A stretch of 64,000 bases of DNA, from the NCBI GenBank assembly GCA_009823505.1, contig VZQC01010427.1, positions 122,054-186,053 on the forward strand, read 5' to 3'. The notes below the pieces were generated by a model. The model ran no database searches. It saw only the letters and a list, made by a program, of their open reading frames with translations, and was not told the origin of the DNA. The stretch comes from Rhizomys pruinosus (Eukaryota; Chordata; Mammalia; Rodentia; Spalacidae). Positions 46,680 to 57,839 of the stretch are shown one piece after another (within the stretch, counting starts at the first letter, position 1; the number at the start of each line of letters is the position of its first letter). The translations under genes were made by a program, and so were the position numbers.

Positions 46680-48000
46680 TAGTATGAAGAGTAATTATAA
46701 GGTATAGAAAAGCCTTCTATTCAGGTTGTTGTTATGTTTTGCTCATCATTAGCTTAGAGTTATATATTTTGGGGAAGAAGATTATAGACAAAATTGACCA
46801 TTTCTCACATTATAACATCATTACTACCAAACCATAGTACAATTCTAATGCACACCTCTTGGATTTAGCACAGATGCCAGATAAGGAGCACAACACCTCA
46901 CAAGTCTTCCCACACTTTTGTTTCCATAATTTTGAGGGTTGGTTCCCAGGGCACCTATAATTTTCACTAGTTGGCTATAATTTAAATGATATCTGGAAGC
47001 CTGTAGCAATAATCACTAGAACAACTCTAGAAATCAGCAAAGAACTGCAGCTTTGAATATGAATTTTTATTGCTTGTGGTTATATTGTCTTCAGCTGGCC
47101 AGGAATTAATGTGCTGCTTGCTATTGGGAATATGTGTTGCTATTAGGAGGGAAATCCCAGCAGATAGAAGCTAGTCACTTTAAGCATACCTGTAAGGGTA
47201 AATTTGAGAACCCTATTACTTCTCTCTTTCTTCCCCGTCCATGAGGTGAGCAGATCTGCTTCCCTATGTGAACCCCACCATTAACCTGTACCTTACCAAA
47301 GCCCCTCAACAATGGACTGATTTGACCATGGAATTAAACCATAAATATTATAAACGAAAGTCAGATGACTCAATGTGTGAAAGTCCTTGCTGCCAACCTC
47401 AAACCTGCTGTTAAATCTGGGACCTCAGGAAGAGAAGCAAATACTGGGAATTGTGGACTGACTCACACACAGATACACACAAAATAAATTAAAATATAAT
47501 TAAATTACAAGAATGGATACATAAAACATAAAAATTACACATATTAATATAAAATCCATTGTATAATGTTTAAATGAGGATAAAAACTTGTTGCCTGGAA
47601 CATTTATGGATGAAACCTTGCATATCTTCTTCCTTTCTGAGGTGCACAAGGTAGAAATGTTGTCTATAGTCTCCTGATATGCACAGCAGAACATTATAAG
47701 ATAAGTTCTATAGAGGTATTACATGTGCAATTTGCCAATATATTGTTAGACTAATATGATTCTCTTAGGGTTTTTTTTCCCACAGAAAAGCATTATTTAT
47801 CTCTGTTCTCTCCCTTTACCTATCTAGCCTTCCCTACATGTCTTCTCCATTTAAATAATTCCCATTTCTCCCATGGTACTGCCAGTCCTCTATGGCCCCA
47901 CTTCTCTTGGGGTCCTTTTTCCTCTTTACCCCCAACTTTCTTCTATAACCCTTCCACTCCCCTCCCATTTAGATAACCTGATTTTACCCATTCCTCCCTT
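46680..48000. other. Mostly unique sequence, no gene seen
   Basis: No exon recognised. 47360-47495 looks like a degraded B4/B2-type SINE on the plus strand (GACTCAATGTGTGAAAGTCC, then CACACAAAATAAATT). 47800-47990 is pyrimidine-rich, possibly an old antisense L1 3' UTR. Confidence 0.4.
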
Positions 48001-48697
48001 AGTAACACCTGTCAGCTACTAGCCTTCATGAAGGCTACATAGCAAGAAACAGCACCAGACAGGAGAAACCTTCCTTTGAGTCATTAATAAGGGTATTCCA
48101 AGAGACTCCCGAGATTGCATAGTCTATAGCCAGATCCCTTGATTTCCTCCCAGAACCTGGACATAAGACCCTATTGCTGAAGTCAGGGCATACTTTGAAG
48201 ACAAAATCTTGAGCACTGGAGCTGGATCTAACCTGGAAGTCAGCACCCCTGAAGGTTAGCTCTCATAGCTATGGAGAGCACTATGCAAGCCACTAAAGTG
48301 GACCATCAATTGACGGTCCAAGATCAGCCTCAGGATTAAATATACATGACAATGCCCAGCATAGCACACAACATTGTTGCAATAGTGGCATGTTTATCTT
48401 GGGGGAAGGCAATGGGAAACAAATTGGACATAAAGCCAACTCACTGGGAGGAAACTCATGTGTGGTATTGTTAACATAGCCAGATGCACAAAACTGGAGA
48501 GGTCATTGATCTTAATTCCATAATGTTGACATATCCCTAAGCTAAGGTTTCATTTTACTAGGTATAAAAGAATTAAATATGTCAGACACCATTCAGAAAA
48601 GGAGCTTCTTTTGCAGCAGAAGAGAAAAATGTGATAGTCCCACAACTTATACACACAGACAGGATCTGTGAATTGCTCATAGCTAGGCAACAATTCT

Positions 48698-48732
<35 letters not shown>

Positions 48733-48763
48733 TTTTTTATTTATTTATTTATTTATTTATTTA
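48698..48763 (+). repeat. (TTTA)n microsatellite
   Basis: About 16 TTTA units, probably expanded from the reversed tail of the adjacent B1. Confidence 0.97.
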
Positions 48764-48907
48764 TTTTGGTCTTTTTGAGACATGGTCTCCCTAAAGTTCT
48801 GGCTGTCCTGGAACTCACTCTGTAGACCAGGCTCGCCCCAAACTCACAGAGATCCGCGTGTCTCTGCCTCCCAAGTGCTAGGATTAGATGCATGTGCCAC
48901 CACTCCC
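48764..48907 (-). mobile_element. B1 SINE
   Basis: Minus-strand B1 sitting in the tail of the following SINE. The block B1+SINE (48698-49144) is flanked by AGCTAGGCAACAATTCT (48681-48697) and AGCTATGCAACAATTCT (49145-49161), so the SINE inserted first and the B1 entered its tail later, or they moved together. Confidence 0.9.
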
Positions 48908-49144
48908 GGCATTTATTTATTTCTGTATGTGTATCAATGTACTGTCTGCATGCAAGTTTGTGCACTCGTGTTTTGGAATGCTGCAGAGGTCAGAAGAGGG
49001 TGACGGATTCCCCCTGGAACTGGAGTTCTCCTGGAATTGGAGTTTCAGACGGTTCTTGGCCGCCATGTGGGTGCTGGGGATTGAACCCGGTCCTCTGTCA
49101 GAGCGGTCGGTGCTCTTAACCGGTAGGCCATCTCTCCAGCCCCC
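48908..49144 (-). mobile_element. B2/B3-type SINE
   Basis: Minus-strand copy with the 17-bp duplication and the GATTGAACCCGG box B complement. It shares the outer target duplication with the B1 to its left. Confidence 0.93.
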
Positions 49145-49854
49145 AGCTATGCAACAATTCTATAAAGCAACCTCTACACATAATAAACAAATACCCAAGA
49201 GGGCATGAAAAACCTCTTAACTCTTGTTAAGTGAGCTCCTCCACGAACAGGAGACCAAGAACTCAAAAGAGCCTGGATTGCCAAACCATGAAAATTGGGA
49301 GTCTACAGACTGTGGATCCATGGACAAGCTGCCTATATTCAGCTTCATCCATCCTGGACTCATGGACTATTGGGGAAGTTGGGGCAGAAAAGTTGTAAGA
49401 ACCAGGAAATGATGCAAGACCAAAGGGTATTGAATTCTACCACTCTTGGGCCCTTGTTCATATGAATCCACAACATTGCTATCAATATGCACAATACCCA
49501 TGCAAGCTCAGTTGGACAAAAATCCACCACAGAACTGCTAAAATGGGTAGCGAAACCCATCCTTGGCCCTTAAAATATTGGCATCAGATGGTCTTCAGGT
49601 GACTAAGGTCTTGCCTTCTTTAGAAAAGAGACTCCAGGTAGGCTGACTAGAGCTCAGAGGATGAGCTGGCATGGAGAAGTGGGCAGGGGCAGCAACTTGC
49701 TGCAACAGCCTCTAGCACAAATGATAGAAAATGTGAATTCTGAGGGGGTAGGGCTGCAAGAAAGTTCCAAGTGAGAAGCTGGTATAATGTTGATTAAGAC
49801 TGAGTGAAAATTTATGTATGAAACACATAAAAATCAATTAAATTTTGTTTTAAA

Positions 49855-50055
49855 ATTATTTATGTGTAGGTCTGTTTTGCTTGTATGCATGTAACTGCAC
49901 CTGTGCATGCAGTCCCCACAGTAGCTGGAAGATGTCACTGACTGAATCTGAATATGAACAATAATTTTCTGCCATGTTAGTCCTGGGAACCAAACCTAGG
50001 TCCTATACAAGAGCAGCTTGTGTTCTCTAACTGCTGTGTCATCTCTGAACTCCTT
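49855..50055 (-). mobile_element. Old B2/B3-type SINE
   Basis: Diverged minus-strand copy (CCTGGGAACCAAACCTAGGT to TGTGTCATCTCTGAACTCC). Confidence 0.65.
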
Positions 50056-50059
50056 GATC

Positions 50060-50470
50060 AGGTTCTTTAAAGCTTGACGTCACCGGCTGGTGGCAGCATA
50101 GATAAAGGGATAAGGAAGAAGGAAGCTTTCCTTTGCCTACTTGACTTCACTCTTGTTGGCAGGTTCATCTACTGTGTTACTACTGCATTCCTTTGCTGAT
50201 ATAAGGACCCAGCCGGTTTGGCTCCCAAAATTGATTGCAGACTCTATGCTGTCCAGGAATCCTCCAGGTCTTCAGCACTATATTGCTTCTGCTCAGGTAC
50301 CTGGCCTCATGAGCTGAGCAACTATTGTCCTTTCTGGTATAAGATGACCATTGTTGGACCACCCAGAATTTATTGTGTAAGCAGTATAGTAAGTCACCTT
50401 GTAGTACATGCTTACACTATTTTTTCTTCTTTTCTAGAGAACTCTGACTGGTGCAATGACCAAGGATTTC
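50060..50470 (+). mobile_element. Probable solo LTR or LTR-like repeat
   Basis: Resembles a common rodent LTR-type repeat, with CTGATATAAGGACCCAGCCG near 50198 and a TCTAGAGAACTCTGACTGGT end near 50435. Family uncertain. A 60-codon minus frame inside has no recognisable domain. Confidence 0.35.
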
Positions 50471-50529
50471 CTTGAACTCATGAGGCTCCGCTTTCCTAGT
50501 GTTGGCGTTACAGACATGGGTAACAATTC

Positions 50530-51300
50530 TCTCATTTAAATTTATTTATTTATTAACATAAATGTTTCAATTGTATTTTTGTGTGTTTCATACATAGCTT
50601 TTCAATCAGTCTCAGTCACATTTATACCACTTTCACCATTGGCACTCTCCCTCAAACTACCACTCCCCCACTCTAATTTATAATTCTGTCATCTGTGTAA
50701 AGGCTTATTGTGCCAAATTAATCTCTCCAGCCATTTCTCAGTGCAAGTTCATCCACTGGGCTCTTGTAAGCCTATCCAGAGCCCCTCATATTTTTACAGC
50801 TAAGATTGGGTTCTGCTGCCCATTTATGCATTTCCGTGCAGTGTTTTTTTGTGGTTGAGTTTGAATGTATCTGTTCTTGACACAATTTGTGCAGGACACA
50901 ATTTGTGCAGGGTCCCAGGGGCTTGTAGAATTCTATTTTGAATTGTCTTGCTTCACCACCTTAGCTCTTATCATTATTCTGCCCCCTCTTCTACAATGTT
51001 CTCTGAGGCCTGGGTGAATGAAGCTGAATATAGGTGACCTGTCCCTGAACCCTCAATCTGTATACTCATAATCTCCATTGTTTGACCGTTTATGACATTT
51101 TGAGTTCCTGGCCCCCATTTGTATGAGGGAAGTTTCCTTAGTGAAAGTTTAAAGGTTAATTAGTGAGTGTCCAATTGTCCTCTTGTTCTGTTCTGTGAGC
51201 CTTATGTGCAGGGGTTGCATTGTAGATGTGCAGCTTAGGCTTGGGAAATTCAGCCACTTTCTTTGTGTGATCAGCTTTGAGACTCTATAAGTTTTAATCT
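50530..51300 (-). mobile_element. Old L1 3' UTR-like sequence
   Basis: It starts with the same antisense features as the L1 3' ends (TGTGTGTTTCATACATAGCT, a pyrimidine tract at 50640-50670). It holds a perfect 16-bp tandem duplication of GACACAATTTGTGCAG at 50879-50910. The rest is unassigned. Confidence 0.5.
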
Positions 51301-51339
51301 GGTGGAAATAAGCTTCTTTATTTTGTGGTGTCTGGGATA

Positions 51340-51505
51340 TTCATCTGCACATATAAAGACTTAAAGCCCACTCAATGGGAGGAAACTCATTTGTGGCACT
51401 GTAACTTAGCCACCTACACATGCGACATGGCAGGAGAGGTCACAGATCTTGGAGAGTAATTCCCAAGGATGTCACATCCCTAGGCTAAGATAACTTTGTA
51501 ATGAG
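51340..51505 (+). mobile_element. Second copy of the 48.4-kb repeat, fragment
   Basis: GGGAGGAAACTCATTTGTGG and CCTAGGCTAAGATAACTTTG match the order in 48449-48560. Confidence 0.6.
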
Positions 51506-51835
51506 TGAAAAATAGTTTTCCTTATATTTAATTTTATTACCATATATTCAGTGTACAAATTAATTGGTCTCATGCATATTGATGCACACTAAGAAGGTGG
51601 ATATTTCCATTATATTTATATGTTCTTATCTCTTATTTAGGTCGTATAGTCGCTGATTTTTCCTTAACTTGATCTTTCTCAACATTCTATATTGTATATA
51701 AGTTCCTACATTTCCTACCTATGTCAGGAATGGATTCAGAGCTAAAACAACCTGATATTTGCCATTCTAGGATCCCACCAAATGAGATTTTCTTTTGTGG
51801 TTTCTAGGTTGTTTAGGAAATGTGACTTCAGTTAG

Positions 51836-52555
51836 CCATACAGGATCAAAAACAAGAAGCACATGCTCCTCACAGGATCACAAACAACAAGCACATGCTT
51901 CACACAAAATCACACACAGCAAGCACATGCTCCACAGAGGATCACAGACAAAAAGCACATGATTCATACAGAATAACATACCATAACACACTTCACACAG
52001 AATCACATACAACATCCACATGCTCCATAAATAATCACAGATCACAAGCACATGCTCCACACAAAATCACATACAAGAAGCACACACTCCAATCAGGATC
52101 ACACACAAAAAGCACACAGTCCATACAAGATCACTAACAACAAACACGATTCACACAGGATCACAAAAAAGCAAATGCTCCACACATGATCACAGACAAC
52201 AAAAACATATTTTCTACAGTATCACACACAACAAGAACATGCTCCATACAGGATTAGACACATCAAGCACACACTCCATATAGGAACACAAACAACAAGC
52301 ACATGCTCCACACTGGATCAGAGACAACAAGCACATTCTCAGTACAGAATCTCACACAAGCACAAACTCCATACAGGATCACAAACAAGAAACACAAGCA
52401 CACAGTCCCATAAGATCACTTGCAACAACCACAAAATCCACACAATATAACACCTAACAAGAACATGATCGACACAGGATCAAAAATAACAAACACAAGA
52501 TAACATACAACAGGCACACACTCCACACAGGATCACATGCCACAAGCAATTGATC
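51836..52555 (+). repeat. 33-bp minisatellite, about 21 units
   Basis: Degenerate units based on CAGGATCACA, ACAACAAGCACATGCTCCA repeat about every 33 bp over 720 bp. Since 33 is divisible by three, one frame stays open for several units (51895-52137) and gives an 11-residue periodic peptide. This is a consequence of the period and not evidence of a gene. Units vary in length towards 52380-52500. Confidence 0.95.
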
Positions 52556-52580
52556 TATTCTTGCTGTGTTTTTTCTCTAG

Positions 52581-52678
52581 TGCCATTAGCCACGGAACGA
52601 GAAAGCATGATATTAGTTCTTGGAAATAATGGCAGATCTGCAATTAGAAAAGAATTTGTTAAAGATATGTTGCCTTAA
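52581..52678 (+). CDS. Possible terminal exon of an unidentified gene
   Basis: A strong splice-acceptor-like sequence (TGCTGTGTTTTTTCTCTAG ending at 52580) is followed by 31 open codons ending at TAA (52676-52678). The frame reads PLATERESMILVLGN and then SAIRKEFVKDMLP, which is not low-complexity. AATAAA signals lie at 52767-52772 and 52793-52798, at a reasonable distance. No gene is recognised and no upstream exon is seen; the repeat directly upstream is the minisatellite. An open frame of this length can arise by chance, so this is a weak candidate. Confidence 0.2.
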
Positions 52679-52937
52679 AAATCATTTCAGTGTATGTTTT
52701 ATCAGCAAATATTGTTGTATGTATTATAATAGTAAAGGAAATTTATGAGAAGTGCCAAATCTTCTAATAAATTGCCAGCATGTTCTTCTACAAATAAAGC
52801 CTCAGTTAAATAAAAGAGCAAATTTTGTACATGATTAGATATTTGCAATGTAGATTAAATATGGTATTGCTAGTACAATGTAGTCATGACTTTTATTAAA
52901 TGACAGACACATAATGTATATAAAAGGGTGTTTCTTT

Positions 52938-53088
52938 GTTTGTTTGTGAGACAGGGACTCCTTGTAGCCACACCTAACCTGGAACTTCCTATGTAGACCA
53001 AGCATGCCTTGAACTCACAGAGATTCTACTACTTCTGCCTCCCGAGTGCAGTGCTGGAATTAAAGAATTGAGCCACCACACCTGGTAA
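52938..53088 (-). mobile_element. B1 SINE, older
   Basis: Minus-strand B1 (GTGAGACAGGGACTCCTTGT to CCACCACACCTGG). Confidence 0.85.
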
Positions 53089-53177
53089 CTGTTAATGTTC
53101 TTAACAGGTTCACCTATCAGCTGTTAAACTTCTTAGTACCACAAAGGTGCCTACGAACGTTTCTTTAAACAGAACAA

Positions 53178-53318
53178 TTTCTTTGTGACAGCTTCTCACT
53201 ATATACAGTGGCTGGATTGGAACTCACTATATAGTCCAGGCTGATCTCAAACTCACAAGGACAAGGCCTGCTTCTATGAGATCCTTCAGATTGCTGGAAT
53301 AAATAGTATTCAAACCTT
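53178..53318 (-). mobile_element. Very diverged B1 SINE
   Basis: GGAACTCACTATATAGTCCA and CTCAAACTCACAAGGAC retain B1 spacing. Head lost. Confidence 0.6.
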
Positions 53319-55017
53319 TTTTTGTTTGAAGATTAGCAACATATTGAAAAGCAGAAAACTGGACCAATTCGTTTTGATTTCAACATTGACTGGAGTTTTG
53401 TGTTATGGTTACTGAATATACTTTAACGTTAAGGTATTAATTTCATATTATCATAGGAATGGAATACGTTCATTTACTTCTATCATGTTGATCAGGAAAA
53501 TTCCATTTTCAAAATTTATTTTAGCTAAGTTACAGAAGAAGATGCTTTGGAAAATGAACCCCTACAATGTCTGCAACTCTACAACTTCAAGTAGCAATGG
53601 AAGGCAGAAGAGAAACATAAACCTCATTTATGTGTGAGTGCATGTGTGTGCTTAAGGGGATTGAACTCAGGGTCCCAGTCAAATGCCAGCCTGAATTCCA
53701 TACTTTGCTTTTCTATCCCTGGATATTGAAACTATGTAGTTTAATATCAGTATTTCTGTTCTATTTTTCCAAATGAGAATATAGAATGTATCTTGTGGAA
53801 GTTCCTCACTGATATAAATAGACCAAGTAAAATTTGGATCTATTATATTTTACAAATAAAGTACAATATCTTTCTGAATTGTTGACAAAACCTAGTTGGT
53901 AAGAGATAACTGAATCAACCAGATGTGGTAACAGAACATCAAGTAAACTAATATATAATCCAAGCCTTGTCATCATGGAAGAAATGCCACATTTTGTCAG
54001 CACAAAATGGAACTTCACATTCACTGACACAAGATTTGGTATCTTAATGGGGATCTGCATTTGTCATCTTCTTTATTATGTCCTCTGAATATAACCAAGA
54101 AAATTCTCTCTCAAACGTACAAGGAAGTAAACTTTAAAACAGTCTTGTATAAACCCTAATCTCTCTAGCAGAAAGTAAGAGTAGAAAATGTTTGGTTCTA
54201 AAAAATGACATGCTCAGTTCCCAAAAAGGAGGAGAACACTGAAGTCCTGTGGGTAGCAAGTATTAGCTGTGATTGACAAACATTCTTCCAAATTCTGATT
54301 GTGTGGCATCTGTATCAAGACAGGATGTTTGGCATGCAGTAGTTTCTTAATAAGTATAATAGATACCAACTGATCTCAAGTGGAATTACAGAAAATTTTG
54401 CAATGTGACTCAGAGAAATATTCGTTATTATCTTTTTTGTTTAGTCCTGGATTGTACTTACTGCTGCCTCACTTATAACTATTCTTGTCATATGTACTAT
54501 AACAATTACCTTGTAAAATATATAAAAAGTAATAAATTAGATGAAGAACATTCTAAAAAATAATTCATGATGGAAAACAATTAAATCTTTTAAACTTAGT
54601 GTAAGTAAAAGAAAGCTGGTTGAAAAATATGAGTGTAGTTTTGGGAGAGAATAAGGAAGGAACTGAAGGCTTTCCCAGAGCTTATTAAGTGGAATTTACA
54701 TTGCTGGCAACATTTAATCCATATAATAATTATTTGAGGTTATGGTGCTTGAAAAAGAAGGCAAGACATTAAGAATCAAGTTAGAGAAAACTGAGTTGAA
54801 TCTTTGATATGGGACATGACCTACAAATAAGAAGCAAGTAAATTAATTCAAAGTTCTCCCAAAAACGTCTTCTGAATATTGTTCAAAGAAACCATTACCA
54901 TACATCAAGTTGTCCTTTTAGTTGTCCTTTTAGTCATTCTGACTACTGGGGAAGATTTTTAAACTTATTTCTTTCAATGTCTTCTTCCTTGGATATATGT
55001 ATCAATATCTATTATAA
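53319..55017. other. Unique sequence, no gene seen
   Basis: The longest stretch without an obvious repeat. 53650-53725 has a weak ID/B4-like antisense signature (GGGATTGAACTCAGGGTCCC). A perfect 11-bp tandem duplication, GTTGTCCTTTT, lies at 54909-54930. No exon with convincing splice sites was recognised. Confidence 0.45.
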
Positions 55018-55039
55018 TACACACACAAACACAGACACA

Positions 55040-55071
<32 letters not shown>
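55018..55071 (+). repeat. (CA)n microsatellite
   Basis: An imperfect then perfect CA run. Confidence 0.97.
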
Positions 55072-55072
<1 letters not shown>

Positions 55073-55147
55073 ATCCTTACTTCCACCTTGGTAAGTTCCA
55101 TTTCCTCTCTCTCCCTAGCTCTGTTTTCATTCCATTCTCCTTAAAAG

Positions 55148-55210
55148 TGATTGAGTCCAGGACCTTATACATACTACACAAATGCTTTACCAATAGCCCA
55201 TTCCTTAAGT
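55148..55210 (-). mobile_element. ID-like SINE remnant
   Basis: Antisense of a tRNA-Ala/BC1-like ID head (GAGTCCAGGACCTTATACAT, then CACAAATGCTTTACCAATAG). Short and diverged. Confidence 0.4.
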
Positions 55211-55332
55211 TCCTCAGCAAGAAAACATGCTAATTTGTCCTAATTTTTCATTTGGCTATAAGTTTTTTGAATCTACTAAAGCATCCTGACCTTCCTTTCC
55301 TTCCTTTTGTGAATCATCAGTAACATAAGCAA

Positions 55333-55412
55333 ATAACATTTTTTTAATTTTATGTGTATGAGTGTACTGTCTGCATGTAAGTAGGTGCACCCTTGTGGTG
55401 CAAAGAACATTC
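55333..55412 (-). mobile_element. 3' fragment of a B2/B3-type SINE
   Basis: TGTGTATGAGTGTACTGTCT and GTGCACCCTTGTGGTGCAA match the 3' half of the family. The 5' half is absent. Confidence 0.75.
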
Positions 55413-55570
55413 TTAACAGTGGCCGTATTTAAGTGACATGTATGATGGTATGTACTAATAAAATCTGAATTAATTTTCAAGTTCCATTATTTCTATATAA
55501 GTTAATTTGGATTAGGTCTTTTTACATTTTCTAGATTTCAGATTTCTTATTAATAAAAAGAGGAGGGTTG

Positions 55571-55655
55571 CCAATGCACTTCTTTGGTAGGCTGCTTGCC
55601 TAACAATTGGGAGTTCCTGGCTTCATCCCCAGCACAAAAACCTGATGGATGAAAT
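55571..55655 (+). mobile_element. ID-like SINE
   Basis: CTTTGGTAGGCTGCTTGCCT and GGCTTCATCCCCAGCAC correspond to the A and B box regions of ID elements (tRNA-Ala-derived). Confidence 0.6.
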
Positions 55656-55889
55656 CACCCTCCAAACATGGAAAAAATGCAAGCCATTGTAGAAAGTATT
55701 GTGTACTGTGGAGCCTCCATAAGAATAAACTGAGACATTGCACTGTGGAAGGACTTCAGAAATACATGATAAAACTCTGCAAATATACTTGAATATGGTG
55801 ACAATAAGGATCCAAGCCATTAGGGTTCCTGGACTAAAGAAACCTGGATCAGGCAGGTCTTCAGGGAAAGGACACTCCAGGGTTGCTAA

Positions 55890-56240
55890 ATGACATTATT
55901 ACTCTGTAATTGGCTGGAGCCTGGCTCAAGGCAGCCCAGTGCACAATCAGGATGTGTCAGCTTCTGCTGCTGTTTGGCAGAAAGAGGCATCAACTTCTTG
56001 GTGCTGGCGCTGTCCAGCACAGGGGCACCCAAGCTCTGGGCTGTGGGCACCAAGTGTAAGGTTCTGCAGCACAGGCCTGCCCTGAGCGAAGGGTCAGGAT
56101 GAATTGGCCAGGAGGCAGGCTGAATGTCCAGAAGCTGTGGAGACTCCATGGGTCTGTGCTCATCATGCTGTTCCCTGGAACAGGGCCTCTACCTGGAACA
56201 TGGATAGGCAGCATGCATGTTCCTCTCTCACTAGGTTGGA
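55890..56240. other. GC-rich block with open frames on both strands
   Basis: This ~350-bp block is markedly more GC-rich than its surroundings and has overlapping frames (55886-56149 minus, 55890-56102 plus). I do not recognise a protein. It lies 300 bp upstream of the Nubpl exon. It may be a decayed processed pseudogene or an unnamed repeat; no poly(A) or flanking duplication was seen. Confidence 0.35.
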
Positions 56241-56538
56241 ATTATTTAGTGCTTAGTTTAAAGAGAAGGAAAATGTATGGAGAATTTTAGGTGGAGAAGA
56301 GGGCAGCTTACGTTTTTGACATTTTTACATATACTGGCAAATAATTTAAACAAGCAATTTTACAGTTGTCGTCAGTAGCAGTCCATAAGTAGCTTTTAAA
56401 ATCTCAATTAGTGGAAGCCAACAGATTTAGGAAAGGAGGCCTTCTTAATGCAAACTCTTGGGTTGTTTTTATTTTTACACCACAGTACTGGATTAATAGT
56501 AATGAGTGATAACAAACTCATTTTTTAAAAATAATTAG
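56241..56538. other. Intronic sequence before the Nubpl exon
   Basis: A/T-rich, no repeat recognised. It ends in TTTTTTAAAAATAATTAG, the exon's acceptor. Confidence 0.45.
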
Positions 56539-56676
56539 GCACTGAGGATGGGACATTAAAACAAATATCTCACATCATGTCCCAAGGACTTCCAAAGAAG
56601 AAACCAGTGGAAGGTGTTAAACAAGTTATTGTTGTGGTCTCTGGAAAGCGTGGATTTGGAAAGTCTACTACCACAG
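56539..56676 (+). CDS. Nubpl: Nubpl exon (iron-sulfur protein NUBPL/Ind1), single exon
   Basis: NUBPL is a mitochondrial Mrp/MinD-type P-loop protein that delivers iron-sulfur clusters to respiratory complex I. In the frame with ATG at 56577 this exon reads [22 protein letters not shown] and [15 protein letters not shown], matching from memory the NUBPL exon [19 protein letters not shown] followed by the P-loop. An AG acceptor precedes 56539 and a GT donor follows 56676, with the final codon split after one base as in the known gene. The frame is open. Oddly, the deviant Walker A KGGVGKS reads KRGFGKS: the second glycine-pair residue is Arg and Val is Phe. The lysines are kept. NUBPL has very long introns, so finding one exon in 64 kb is plausible. 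Alternatively it is a duplicated, decaying exon. Homology is firm; function is not. Confidence 0.8.
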
Positions 56677-57251
56677 GTACTACAGGTTATTCATTCTGAA
56701 CCTGATTAAGAAGATATTCCAACTGTCAAATCCACATACATAAATAATCACTTTCTTCTCAAAGTGATTATAAAGAAGTGTGATAAAAAAAGTGATCACT
56801 TTCTTTAGTATGTTTGAGATGTTCAAATGTTTTTTCCTTAGTATCTGGAATTTATGGAGGGTGGAAGCTTAGATTATGGAGTTAGAGTAATCATGTCTCT
56901 AGATCATCTACTCCATTGAGCAAAATGTGGTTAGGCTATCCTCAGAGGATGGTAATCTCTTTCATAGGATGTCTATGCAAATAAAACCAGCCACTTAGTG
57001 TCCTGTAGTAAATTCTCAATAATTGGTTACTCTCACCCTTAAAATATCAAATATTCTCCCACTAAAGGATTTCTGTTCTTTGATTTTCTTTTCCTTTGTA
57101 TTGGTGTCATATAGTTGTATACCTGCAAAGAAAAATTGTTATTTTGAACTTTTCCTTTAAGCACATCATCAGCACAATTTGTGGAGTTAAGAAAACCTAA
57201 CACTTAAACAATTTTGAGAGGGTTAGCATTGTTTCAGTTATTTCAGACATT
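56677..57251. other. Intronic sequence after the Nubpl exon
   Basis: A/T-rich, no repeat or further exon recognised. AGTGATTATAAAGAAGTGTG near 56764 is followed by a second AAAGTGATCAC, a weak local repetition. Confidence 0.45.
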
Positions 57252-57253
57252 TA

Positions 57254-57295
<42 letters not shown>

Positions 57296-57296
57296 N
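57252..57296 (+). repeat. (TG)n microsatellite ending in an N
   Basis: About 20 TG units, then the ambiguous base at 57296. Confidence 0.95.
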
Positions 57297-57327
57297 AGCT
57301 GGCTCCAGTGGCCTTAAATACAGGTAT

Positions 57328-57542
57328 TAAGGCTAGAGAGATGGCTCAGCAGTTAAGATGGTTCAGAAGTTAAGCCTGAACTACAGAGGACTCTAGGAAT
57401 CTAGCACCCAGATCAGTTGGGCCACAAGCACCTGTAACTTCAGCTTCAAGGGACCCAACACCCTCCTGCCTCTGCAGCCATCTCCACTCACATGCACATA
57501 CCCACACAGAGATGTTCATACACATGATTAAAAATAAAAATA
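57328..57542 (+). mobile_element. Old B2/B3-type SINE
   Basis: Plus-strand copy (GGCTAGAGAGATGGCTCAGC to CATACACATGATTAAAAATA), with a local duplication of GGTTCAGAAGTTAAG-like head sequence and a decayed box B. Confidence 0.75.
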
Positions 57543-57560
57543 AGGACCAAAGTATCCCCA

Positions 57561-57770
57561 GTGCTAAACGACTATAGATGCCAACCCAGGTTACTATACC
57601 CAGCAAAAATGTTGATTACAGTTGAAGGAGAGAGAAAAATCTTCCATGACATAAACAAGATGATAGAATACATGTCCAGAAAACCAACCCTTCAGAGAAC
57701 ACTTGAAGCAATTCAAAGGACAAAAGAGAGGAGCAACTATCCCCAGGCACCTAGAAAGAGAAATCAATAA
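57561..57770 (+). pseudogene. L1 ORF1p C-terminal domain fragment
   Basis: A 69-codon frame containing NDYRCQPRLLYPAKML, the signature of the ORF1p C-terminal domain that helps bind RNA, and ending in PRKRNQ before TAA. All upstream ORF1 sequence is missing (5' truncation by insertion). Confidence 0.85.
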
Positions 57771-57839
57771 AAGCATAACTGCAGAAGTAGAAACCTAAAC
57801 CAAAAATGCAAATGAACAATAAGGTGAAAGGAAGCAACA

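Larger units (their letters stand above)
48005..49850 (+). mobile_element. Unnamed interspersed repeat (L1 3'-UTR-like)
   Basis: A part of it (GGGAGGAAACTCATGTGTGG to the GCTAAGGTTTCATTTT segment, 48449-48560) recurs at 51375-51505, so it is a repeat family. It ends near 49840 with AAAAATCAATTAAATTTT. A B1+SINE block with flanking duplication splits it at 48698-49144. I recognise a general likeness to rodent L1 3' ends but cannot name it. No coding frame. Confidence 0.5.

Noticed and set aside
51895..52137. An 80-codon frame with an 11-residue repeat
   Set aside because: It comes from the 33-bp minisatellite period; no start context, splice sites or homology.
51836..52555. Regularly spaced repeats resembling a CRISPR array
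   Set aside because: Repeats are contiguous and degenerate with no spacers, in a mammalian genome.
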